A DNA stretch of 16,391 nucleotides, from the NCBI GenBank assembly GCA_025358195.1, contig JANYKP010000319.1:1-16391 (forward strand). The letters run 5' to 3'. The first letter of the stretch is position 1, and every line of letters begins with the position of its first letter. Source of the DNA: Cyclobacteriaceae bacterium. Its GTDB lineage: Bacteria; Bacteroidota; Bacteroidia; Cytophagales; Cyclobacteriaceae. Below are positions 7,400-13,545 of this stretch, in pieces. A program made the position numbers and the translations under genes. The notes below the pieces were generated by a model, which was not told where the DNA came from, searched no databases, and saw only the letters and a program-made list of their open reading frames with translations.

Positions 7400-7876
7400 C
7401 GTCCACCAAATATCTGTTGGCTTCAGAAAAGGCGCTGACAAACAGGCTTCAGTTATTACATTAGTACCCGGGACGGGAATTGAACATTCTTTAGAAGTTT
7501 CTTGCCAAAATGTCTCCGGGGCCCAAATCAGATTTGAAAAAGTAGCCCTTTGTTACTCATTTCTGGTCACAAACTGATTGGTACTTTAGAAAGTGTGTTT
7601 TATGGGAACAAGAAATTTGTTTGAATAGCTAGCCGGTGGATCAAATAAATCATCAAATCCATCGCCACTTAATCTTACAGGGGTTGCTTTGAACAGTAGC
7701 TGGGATAGTATGAGCCAAGGGAATTTACTACAAACTCAAGAGTAATCAGCGACTTATTTGCTCGGTATCCCAATAGTCCTGATTAGATTCCATTGTGCTA
7801 CGGAGTCTTTAAAGTATGGAAAAACATGGCTTTCGAGCTATTTTTGAGAACACGAGATTTAGGGCTTAAACTCAGA
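7400..7876. other. Long stretch without a gene, possibly a decayed insertion
   Basis: No convincing coding region, RNA or hairpin terminator is visible from the DUF58 stop to the tRNA promoter. The region is AT-rich and breaks every frame often. On the minus strand a 49-codon open stretch (7586-7735) without a start codon reads like protein (…SGDGFDDLFDPPASYSNKF…), but I cannot link it to any family. The only recognisable element is an inverted copy of a tRNA-Leu 3' end at 7464-7485. This may be a scar of an old tRNA-targeted integration, but that is inference. Confidence 0.4.
7464..7485 (-). repeat. Inverted 22-bp copy of the tRNA-Leu 3' end
   Basis: The reverse complement of this stretch matches positions 8203-8224, the T-loop, T-stem and acceptor end of the tRNA-Leu(UAA) gene plus one downstream base, at 21 of 22 positions. 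The single difference is A at 7479 where the reverse complement of the tRNA has G. Similarity stops abruptly on both sides. tRNA 3' ends are classic attachment sites of integrases, so this could be a leftover att core. It is inverted relative to the nearby tRNA, so it is not a simple attL/attR pair with it. Confidence 0.65.
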
Positions 7877-7909
7877 TTTGCAGATTTAGGAATCGAGTTT
7901 AACTTTGCA
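7856..7909. repeat. Weak 27-bp tandem duplication next to the tRNA promoter
   Basis: Two adjacent 27-base units (7856-7882 and 7883-7909) both begin GATTTAGG and end TTTGCA, with 18 of 27 positions equal. The first unit supplies the -33 TTTG and the second the -7 box of the tRNA promoter, so the similarity may be a diverged duplication or chance. Confidence 0.3.
7877..7907 (+). promoter_or_regulatory. Bacteroidota-type promoter for the tRNA genes
   Basis: TTTG at 7877-7880 and TAACTTTG at 7900-7907 are separated by 19 bases. This exactly fits the Bacteroidota housekeeping-sigma consensus TTTG-N19-TAnnTTTG. The tRNA-Gly begins 32 bases after the -7 box. Confidence 0.75.
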
Positions 7910-7938
7910 GTCCCTTTGAAATCTTAAGGGAAATTCAA

Positions 7939-8012
<74 letters not shown>

Positions 8013-8019
8013 ATAAGTA

Positions 8020-8049
8020 GGTTAATCGTTGTTCGTTAATGGTTAATCG
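8020..8049. repeat. GGTTAATCG direct repeats between the tRNA genes
   Basis: GGTTAATCG occurs at 8020-8028 and again at 8041-8049, with CGTTAAT between them. It resembles the GGTAATCGG family after moxR and may be a small member of it. Confidence 0.4.
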
Positions 8050-8085
8050 AAAAAAGTGTGGGAAAACTCACACTTTTTTATTTTA
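8050..8085 (+). terminator. Rho-independent terminator after tRNA-Gly
   Basis: The stem AAAAAAGTGTG (8050-8060) pairs with CACACTTTTTT (8069-8079) around the 8-base loop GGAAAACT, followed by ATTTTA. The A-run/T-run flanks allow function on both strands. Its place between the two tRNAs suggests tRNA-Leu may have its own promoter or depend on read-through. Confidence 0.75.
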
Positions 8086-8137
8086 GGTACGATCGAGCTC
8101 ACGAAAAGCGCTTGACGACCAACGATGACGAATACCC

Positions 8138-8223
8138 GCCCGGGTGGTGGAACTGGTAGACACGCAGGACTTAAAATCCTGTGACCCTTAAAGGTTGTAC
8201 GGGTTCAACTCCCGTCCCGGGTA
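8138..8223 (+). tRNA. tRNA-Leu (anticodon UAA)
   Basis: An 86-base class II tRNA with a long variable arm. The acceptor GCCCGGG pairs with CCCGGGT (including G1-U72), discriminator A. The D region is TGGTGGAACTGGTAGACA. The anticodon stem CAGGA/TCCTG encloses CTTAAAA (anticodon TAA in DNA). The variable arm contains ACCCTTAAAGGTT, and the T arm is ACGGG-TTCAACT-CCCGT. CCA is not encoded. A fragment of its 3' end is found inverted at 7464-7485. Confidence 0.97.
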
Positions 8224-8229
8224 CTCGTT

Positions 8230-8266
8230 AAAAATCTTTCAAATTTTAAAATTTGAAAGATTTTTT
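8230..8266. terminator. Bidirectional terminator between tRNA-Leu and the desaturase
   Basis: A perfect 36-base palindrome has two 18-base arms (8230-8247 and 8248-8265), with the A-run on the left and the T-run on the right. It starts 7 bases after tRNA-Leu. It also lies downstream of the convergent minus-strand desaturase, so it can serve both transcripts. Confidence 0.75.
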
Positions 8267-8306
8267 CATGAACCACGATGATAGTTTTTTTGAGCTCTCC
8301 AGGAAG

Positions 8307-8336
8307 TTCATCTGGAAATCCCGAAATTCATCTGGA
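8307..8336. repeat. Direct repeat TTCATCTGGA downstream of the desaturase
   Basis: TTCATCTGGA occurs at 8307-8316 and 8327-8336, a 20-base period, just after the desaturase stop in its 3' flank. The meaning is unknown and it may be chance. Confidence 0.35.
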
Positions 8337-8339
8337 GGA

Positions 8340-9323
8340 TTAGTAACCGATGACATCTTCTTCGACGGCCTTTTGCGACCCATTGCGCACGAGTGTAGGA
8401 CGATCTCGTTCCATCTGCCTTTTCAATTCCTGCGCATGCTGCTTGTTCTTCGAGTCCTTAATGTGCCGTGGCACTTCCTTGAGATCCCAAATCAAACCAA
8501 CAGCACCAAGTCCGCGCAAGATGTAATAGGTAATGTCAATCTCCCACCAGAAAAATCCCTGGCGCGATGCTACTTCGTAATAGTGATGATTGTTATGCCA
8601 GCCCTCACCAAGTGTAAGCAATGCCAGCAACAAATTATTTTTTGACTCCTCGCCGGTTTCGTAACGCGGCTTTCCAAACTTGTGCATAATGGAATTGATG
8701 GAAAACGTGCCGTGATACAAAATAACTGTACTCAAAAAGAATCCAATGAACAATGAAGAAAATCCATCCGAGGTAAACATCGTCAGGATGCTTCCACCGT
8801 TTACCCAGCCTCCCAACGCCATCACGACTAACGCAAGTACCGTTGGGGGAACCAGATAATGTTTGTTCAGCCACATCAACTCAGGATATTTCGCGTAATC
8901 GCCAATCACTTTGTAGTCGGTCTCCTTAAAGTCAGGTCCTACAATCCATCCGACATGTGAATACCAGAAGCCATAGATTTTCATCGAGTGTGGATCTTGC
9001 GGCGTATCGCTGTGACGGTGATGATGACGATGGTGAGCGGCCCACCAGAGCACACCCTTCTGCGCAGAGGTCTCCGCCATAAAAGCAATCACAAACTGGA
9101 ACCAACGTGAAGTTTTATAGGACTTGTGGGCGAAGTAACGATGATAGCCCCCGGTCACCCAAAACATCCGATAGAGGTACAGAAAAAAACACAACATCCA
9201 ATCGAATGTACTGGCGCCTGTCCACAGCGCAGCCAACGGAAGCAGGTGAATAAACAGAAAGGCCAACTCCTGTTTTAGAATTGGTTTGCTACGCACCTGT
9301 GGTGTAAGGCTTGTCTCGGTCAT
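8340..9323 (-). CDS. Acyl-CoA desaturase, delta-9 stearoyl-CoA desaturase type
   Basis: A 327-residue membrane di-iron fatty acid desaturase of the SCD/Ole1/DesC type, which introduces a cis double bond (usually delta-9) into acyl chains. The three histidine boxes are complete: HRYFAH (61-66), HRHHH followed by RHSDT (98-107, equal to the family's HRxHHxxSET) and HNNHH (243-247) in GEGWHNNHHYYEVASRQG. An extra conserved pair lies in HGTFSINSIMH (204-214). Hydrophobic segments at about 20-57, 74-92, 155-175 and 185-207 give the four-helix membrane topology. The C-terminal ~35 residues are charged. The ATG at 9323 gives a typical length. It is transcribed divergently from the ECF sigma factor across a REPIN-like element. 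A plus-strand open frame of 130 codons at 8253-8645 is only its shadow. Confidence 0.95.
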   Translation of the reverse strand: MTETSLTPQVRSKPILKQELAFLFIHLLPLAALWTGASTFDWMLCFFLYLYRMFWVTGGYHRYFAHKSYKTSRWFQFVIAFMAETSAQKGVLWWAAHHRHHHRHSDTPQDPHSMKIYGFWYSHVGWIVGPDFKETDYKVIGDYAKYPELMWLNKHYLVPPTVLALVVMALGGWVNGGSILTMFTSDGFSSLFIGFFLSTVILYHGTFSINSIMHKFGKPRYETGEESKNNLLLALLTLGEGWHNNHHYYEVASRQGFFWWEIDITYYILRGLGAVGLIWDLKEVPRHIKDSKNKQHAQELKRQMERDRPTLVRNGSQKAVEEDVIGY

Positions 9324-9400
9324 GTAAAATAAATGAGTAAAAAAGGGATTAAATCCTCAACCAAAACCTAACATAAAAGTAACTGTTTCTGTTCAAAGCA

Positions 9401-9600
9401 ATTGCCGCGGCCTTCAGGCCGTGACAATTTTAGCTGTAATGTCAAAGGGCTTTAGCCCAAAAAAGGTGACTGGGTAAATTCACATTATACCCTGATCGAT
9501 TTCCGAACGTATGTAAGCCGCCGGGGCGCTTCCAAAATGAAGGGTTGACTAAAGTCCACATTGATTGATCTCAATTGCCACGGCCTTAAGGCCGTGGCAA
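9401..9600. repeat. REPIN-like element: two inverted copies of a two-hairpin module
   Basis: Four hairpins lie in a row. H1 at 9401-9428 has 13-base arms around GGCCTTCAGGCC. H2 at 9447-9458 is GGGCTTTAGCCC. H3 at 9544-9559 is GTTGACT-AA-AGTCCAC. H4 at 9575-9600 is a perfect 26-base palindrome around GGCCTTAAGGCC. Read in reverse complement, H4-H3 lines up with H1-H2, including the AATGT just before the smaller hairpin. The element is therefore one ~60-base module repeated in inverted orientation around an ~85-base centre. This is the architecture of REPINs (paired REP sequences mobilised by RAYT transposases). No RAYT gene is in the window. It fills most of the divergent gap. Confidence 0.65.
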
Positions 9601-9644
9601 GCTTTTAATGCAATATTTTTCATAAGAAAGCCGTCATTTTGCCG

Positions 9645-9652
9645 TACTTTTG
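9645..9652 (+). promoter_or_regulatory. Possible -7 box for the sigma factor gene
   Basis: TACTTTTG matches the Bacteroidota -7 consensus TAnnTTTG and ends 9 bases before the ATG at 9662, which would make a nearly leaderless mRNA. No convincing TTTG lies 19-21 bases upstream, so the call is tentative. Confidence 0.35.
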
Positions 9653-9661
9653 TGTTGGATT

Positions 9662-10276
9662 ATGAACCAGGCACAAGCCATAGTACTCTATCAACCTACG
9701 CTGACTTCTATCGCGTATAATCTGCTGCGGTCAAAGGCCGATGCGGAGGACGTTGTGCAAGAGACTTTTCTGAAATGGCTGACCATTGATTCTGAAAAAA
9801 TCGAGAACACGAAGGCGTATTTAATTAAAGCAGTGACCAATAACTGTCTTAATCATATCAACTCACTGCGCAAGAAAAAGGAGGAATATCTGGACTCCAT
9901 CAACGTTTCTGAATTCATCCACCGTTTTAAAGAAAATAACTTCTCCCACCTGGATTTGGAAGCCGATCTGGCAAAGGCATTCCGGATGATACAAGCCAAA
10001 TTAGAGCCGCTGGAACGTGCCGTTTACCTATTAAAGGAGGTATTTGATTTTGATTACGAGGCCCTCCAGGAGGCGCTGGACAAGAAAAAGGACCATTGCC
10101 GGCAGTTAGTGTGCCGGGCCAAAAAAAAGCTGAGCGACGAGACTTCCAAAATGCATTTTGACCTTCCTGACGCAACACAGCTCATGGCCAGTTTCCGCAA
10201 GGCGTGCGATAGGGGAAACGCAACAGAATTCGTCCTGGACCTGAAAAAGGACATTTCCAGCACCTTGCAAAAATAA
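9662..10276 (+). CDS. ECF sigma factor, ECF41/SigJ-like, with a very short C-terminal tail
   Basis: A 204-residue RNA polymerase sigma factor of the extracytoplasmic function type. Region 2 (about 9-74) shows AYNLLRSKADAEDVVQETFLKWL and NTKAYLIKAVTNNCLNHI. Region 4 (about 105-157) shows LEPLERAVYLLKEVFDFDYEAL and DHCRQLVCRAKKKL. This wording is closest, from memory, to the ECF41/SigJ group, whose members are usually ~280-300 residues because a SnoaL-like domain is fused at the C-terminus. Here only about 45 residues follow region 4; DATQLMASFRKACDRGNATEFVLDLKKDI looks like just the first helices of that domain. The usual WLPEP linker and DGGGK motif are not seen. The sequence after the stop contains no continuation in another frame, so this looks like a stable short form and not a recent frameshift. 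The ATG at 9662 is preferred to a TTG at 9650. No anti-sigma gene is adjacent; the neighbours are two desaturases. Confidence 0.85.
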   Translation: MNQAQAIVLYQPTLTSIAYNLLRSKADAEDVVQETFLKWLTIDSEKIENTKAYLIKAVTNNCLNHINSLRKKKEEYLDSINVSEFIHRFKENNFSHLDLEADLAKAFRMIQAKLEPLERAVYLLKEVFDFDYEALQEALDKKKDHCRQLVCRAKKKLSDETSKMHFDLPDATQLMASFRKACDRGNATEFVLDLKKDISSTLQK

Positions 10277-10299
10277 TTCTAAAAGTTTTTAGTGGATTC

Positions 10300-10325
10300 T
10301 GTCACAAATCAAGCAAATCGTTGTC
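10300..10325 (+). promoter_or_regulatory. Candidate ECF41-type promoter upstream of the second desaturase
   Basis: TGTCACA (10300-10306) is identical to the -35 element reported for ECF41 sigma factors. Fifteen bases later TGTC (10322-10325) matches three of four bases of the reported -10 element CGTC. Transcription would begin around 10332, leaving about 50 bases before the desaturase ATG at 10384. It sits between an ECF41-like sigma gene and its likely target. No second perfect TGTCACA was noticed in the intergenic regions. Confidence 0.5.
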
Positions 10326-10383
10326 TTGCAGAAACAGTCCGAAGTGGATTGAATTGGCTTTAAACCTATAACCAGGATTTCCG

Positions 10384-11154
10384 ATGATTGTCATTTTTGC
10401 ATTCTTTTTAGCGCACTGGTATCTCTCCCTGTTCTTCCAGACGTTTTTCCTTCACCGCTATGCGGCGCACAAGGCTTTTACCATGAGCCCGTTCACTGAA
10501 AAGGTGGTGTTTGTGCTCACGTGGATCTTTCAAGGCTCCAATTATCTGAGCCCGTTCGGTTATGGTGTCATGCATCGCATGCATCATGCGTACGCCGATA
10601 CGGAAGATGATCCGCACTCACCGAAGTACGATGAAACCATCTGGAACATGATGTGGAAGACCCGCACGATTTATTCTGCAATTGCCAACAAGACATTGGT
10701 TCCGGATAAGCGCTTTACAGAAGGCGTTCCGCAGTGGACCGCGTTCGATAAATTTGCGCGTTCATGGCCATCACGATTGTTTTGGGGAGCCACGTATGTA
10801 TTAATTTACTGGCAGTTTGCTACCACGTGGTGGTTATGGTTGTTGTTGCCTATTCACTTTTTGATGAGCCCTATCCACGGAGCAATCATCAATTGGTTTG
10901 CTCATAAATATGGTTATCGCAATTTTGAAGTGGGTGATACTTCTAGAAACTTTTTACCTGTTGATTTTCTGATGATGGGTGAGAGTTATCATAACAATCA
11001 CCACAAGAATGCAACGCGTGCCAACTTCGGAGGCATCCGCTGGCATGAGTTGGACCCAACGTATCAGATTATTAAACTTCTGAATAAGATGGGGGTGATC
11101 CAGCTTGCGAAGCAAAAGGAACTCCGGGTAGAAAGCATACAGAAGGCCGCTTAA
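10384..11154 (+). CDS. Fatty acid desaturase, short form
   Basis: A 256-residue membrane di-iron desaturase, clearly different from the minus-strand desaturase. The histidine boxes are HRYAAH (24-29), HRMHH (64-68) with AYADTEDDPHSP following, and HNNHH (203-207) in GESYHNNHH. Hydrophobic segments lie at about 2-22, 40-60 and 134-165. It lacks an N-terminal extension and is shorter than typical acyl-CoA desaturases (~300-330 residues), but all three metal-binding boxes are intact, so it is expected to be active. The substrate (acyl-CoA, acyl-lipid or other) cannot be told from sequence. The ATG at 10384 is the only good start. It lies 107 bases after the sigma gene, with a candidate sigma-dependent promoter in between, and is followed by a clear terminator. 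Confidence 0.9.
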   Translation: MIVIFAFFLAHWYLSLFFQTFFLHRYAAHKAFTMSPFTEKVVFVLTWIFQGSNYLSPFGYGVMHRMHHAYADTEDDPHSPKYDETIWNMMWKTRTIYSAIANKTLVPDKRFTEGVPQWTAFDKFARSWPSRLFWGATYVLIYWQFATTWWLWLLLPIHFLMSPIHGAIINWFAHKYGYRNFEVGDTSRNFLPVDFLMMGESYHNNHHKNATRANFGGIRWHELDPTYQIIKLLNKMGVIQLAKQKELRVESIQKAA

Positions 11155-11177
11155 CACCTTTTTTCTTTTGGAATTTC

Positions 11178-11206
11178 AAATCCCGGAAATCCGGGATTTT
11201 TGTTTT
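11178..11206 (+). terminator. Rho-independent terminator after the short desaturase
   Basis: The stem AAATCCCGG (11178-11186) pairs with CCGGGATTT (11191-11199) around the loop AAAT, then TTTGTTTT. It lies 23 bases after the stop codon. Confidence 0.8.
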
Positions 11207-11218
11207 GTAATAAAACTG

Positions 11219-11249
11219 TTGCTGATTTATCCAAGTCACACTACTTTCA
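11219..11249 (+). promoter_or_regulatory. Possible promoter of the prolyl oligopeptidase gene
   Basis: TTG at 11219-11221 and TACTTTCA at 11242-11249 are spaced by 20 bases, roughly fitting TTG-N19-21-TAnnTTTG with mismatches at the end of the -7 box. The start codon is 21 bases further. Confidence 0.35.
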
Positions 11250-11270
11250 CAGTCCTTTAAAAAGAATTAT

Positions 11271-13409
11271 ATGAAAAAAGTAGCCTGCACAATCGGTTTG
11301 GTCTGCATCCTGTTCTCTTGCTCCCCAAAAAAGGAACAAGTTGCTATCTCCCATTACCCCCCGACAGCAAAAGGGAGCACGATCGATACACTTTTTGGTA
11401 CACCGGTACCCGATCCTTATCGCTGGTTAGAGAATGACACAACCAAAGAAACGGCGGCCTGGGTCACATCCCAGAATGAAGTGACGTTCGGCTTCTTAAA
11501 AACCATTCCCTTCCGGGATGCCATTCGCAAGCGGTTGGATGAAGTACAAAACTACGAGCGCCTTTCTGCTCCACACCGGGAAGGAGCATACTATTACTAT
11601 TCAAAGAACAGTGGCCTGCAAAATCACAATGTGCAATACCGTAAGAAAGGAGAAAATGGAACTGAAGAAGTCCATCTGGACCCCAACACATTTTCAAAAG
11701 ACGGAACGACCGCACTGGCGGGGATGTCTTTTTCAAAAGACGGATCGCTCCTGGCTTGTCTGATTCAAACGGGAGGATCGGATTGGCGAAAGGGCGTGGT
11801 GATGAAGGCGGAAGAAAAGACCATTATCGGAGATACGCTGCGCGATCTGAAATTCACCGGTATCGCCTGGAGAGGTAACGAGGGTTTTTATTATAGTAGT
11901 TATGATAAACCGAAAGGCTCGGAGCTTTCCGCCAAAACACAGTTTCATAAAATTTATTATCACAAACTGAGAACACCACAAAGTAGTGATCAACTGATTT
12001 TTGGAGGAGAAAAAACTCCCCGACGATATGCCGGGGCAGGACTTACAGAGGATGAGCGCTTTCTTGTGGTCACAGCGTCCACCAGCACGACGGGTAATGA
12101 GTTGTATGTGCAAGACCTGAAAGACCCAAAGGGCAAGCTAATCACCGTGGTAGGAAATTTTGATAACAACCATAACATCGTTGACAATGATGGCAACTCC
12201 TTGATCATACAAACCGATCTTAACGCTCCGAACAGCAAAATTGTAATCGCTGATTTTTCACAACCCGCCGCGGAAAACTGGAGGGATATTGTTCCTGAAA
12301 CAGAGAATGCCATGCAATCGGTGAACACCTCCGGCAAGAAAATGTTTGTGAACTATTTGAAAGATGCCAGCACATTCATTAAACAATTTGATTACCGAGG
12401 CAAACCGGAACGAGATATCGAATTGCCAGGAATTGGCTCGGCCGGTGGTTTTGGCGGTCGGACCGATGAAAAGGAGGTTTATTACTCTTTTACCTCATTC
12501 ACTACGCCCACTTCCATTTACAAGTACGAGATCGCGTCGGGTAAGTCAACGCTCTATGCAAAGCCGAAGGTGGACTTTAATCCGGATGATTATGAAACGA
12601 AACAGGTATTTTACGGCAGCAAGGATGGGACTAAAATTCCGATGTTTATCGTGCACAAAAAAGGACTGGAGCTGAATGGAAAAAATCCGACATGGCTCTA
12701 TGCTTATGGTGGATTTGGAATCAGCCTGACCCCAGCGTTCAGCACATCCCGGGTTGTGTGGCTTGAAAATGGAGGCGTGTTCGCACAGCCGAATCTACGC
12801 GGTGGTGGTGAGTATGGTGAGAAGTGGCACGATGCCGGACGGCTCATGAACAAACAAAATGTATTTGATGACTTCATCGCGGCAGGCGAATATTTAATAA
12901 ATGAAAAATACACCTCGCCCAATTACCTCGCAGTAGTAGGTGGCTCTAACGGGGGACTGCTAGTGGGTGCTACTATGACACAACGGCCTGACCTGATGAA
13001 AGTAGCGCTCCCCGCCGTTGGTGTAATGGACATGCTGCGATATCACAAATTTACGGCGGGCGCAGGGTGGAAGTATGACTATGGCACGGCCGACGACTCG
13101 AAAGAAATGTTCGAATACATAAAAAAATATTCTCCGATTAATGCACTTACTCCGGGCACCGCTTACCCCGCGACACTGATCACTACGGCCGATCACGATG
13201 ACCGTGTAGTGCCATCGCATTCATTTAAGTTTGCCGCCACCCTGCAAGAGCACAATGTGAGCAGCAATCCAACCCTCATCCGCATAGACACGAAATCGGG
13301 CCATGGCTCCTCCAACTTGTCCAAAGCGCTGGATGTGACAGCGGACCAGTTTGCTTTCACGTGGTACAATATGGGAGTGGTTCCGCCCTTCGTCAAGAAG
13401 ACGATGTAA
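11271..13409 (+). CDS. Prolyl oligopeptidase (S9A), predicted lipoprotein
   Basis: A 712-residue serine peptidase that cleaves short peptides after proline. The N-terminus is a lipoprotein signal peptide: MKKVACTIGLVCILFSC with lipobox LFSC and Cys17 as the lipidated residue. The mature enzyme is therefore expected to be attached to a membrane on the periplasmic side. PDPYRWLEND (47-56) marks the usual N-terminal domain. The middle (about 100-430) is the beta-propeller gating domain. The alpha/beta hydrolase domain (about 431-712) carries the nucleophile Ser559 in GGSNGG, Asp643 in DHDDRVVP and His678 in SGHG. Arg645 is the usual substrate-binding arginine. Length and catalytic residues are complete. 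It stands alone between a terminator and a cruciform repeat, so it is probably monocistronic. Confidence 0.95.
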   Translation: MKKVACTIGLVCILFSCSPKKEQVAISHYPPTAKGSTIDTLFGTPVPDPYRWLENDTTKETAAWVTSQNEVTFGFLKTIPFRDAIRKRLDEVQNYERLSAPHREGAYYYYSKNSGLQNHNVQYRKKGENGTEEVHLDPNTFSKDGTTALAGMSFSKDGSLLACLIQTGGSDWRKGVVMKAEEKTIIGDTLRDLKFTGIAWRGNEGFYYSSYDKPKGSELSAKTQFHKIYYHKLRTPQSSDQLIFGGEKTPRRYAGAGLTEDERFLVVTASTSTTGNELYVQDLKDPKGKLITVVGNFDNNHNIVDNDGNSLIIQTDLNAPNSKIVIADFSQPAAENWRDIVPETENAMQSVNTSGKKMFVNYLKDASTFIKQFDYRGKPERDIELPGIGSAGGFGGRTDEKEVYYSFTSFTTPTSIYKYEIASGKSTLYAKPKVDFNPDDYETKQVFYGSKDGTKIPMFIVHKKGLELNGKNPTWLYAYGGFGISLTPAFSTSRVVWLENGGVFAQPNLRGGGEYGEKWHDAGRLMNKQNVFDDFIAAGEYLINEKYTSPNYLAVVGGSNGGLLVGATMTQRPDLMKVALPAVGVMDMLRYHKFTAGAGWKYDYGTADDSKEMFEYIKKYSPINALTPGTAYPATLITTADHDDRVVPSHSFKFAATLQEHNVSSNPTLIRIDTKSGHGSSNLSKALDVTADQFAFTWYNMGVVPPFVKKTM

Positions 13410-13422
13410 CTGGAATTTGGCT

Positions 13423-13484
13423 GCTGGGTACTGGGTCCTTGTCGCTGGTTGCGCCCAGCCAGAACCAAGGACCAAGGACCCAGC
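13423..13484. repeat. CTGGGTCCTTG cruciform repeat
   Basis: CTGGGTCCTTG (13431-13441) pairs perfectly with CAAGGACCCAG (13473-13483). Nested inside, GCTGG (13444-13448) pairs with CCAGC (13455-13459). The flanks GCTGGGTA and CCAAGGA are partial duplications of the arms. It lies 13 bases after the peptidase stop. With no T-run it is more like an extragenic palindrome than a terminator. Confidence 0.65.
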
Positions 13485-13545
13485 ACCCTGAACCTAGACT
13501 GATGTCCGATGATGTCCTGAACCAAATCGCATAAGCAAAGTATAG

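Noticed and set aside
7586..7735. 49-codon minus-strand open stretch as a gene
   Set aside because: It has no start codon, is flanked by stops and has no recognised family; kept only as a hint of a decayed gene.
8253..8645. 130-codon plus-strand open frame
   Set aside because: It lies antisense to the clear desaturase gene (8340-9323, minus), and its translation resembles no protein family; it is a shadow frame plus the terminator region.
9419..9425. Minus-strand TGTCACG as a second ECF41 -35 element for the divergent desaturase
   Set aside because: It is part of the arm of a REP-like hairpin, has one mismatch, and no CGTC-like element follows at the right distance.
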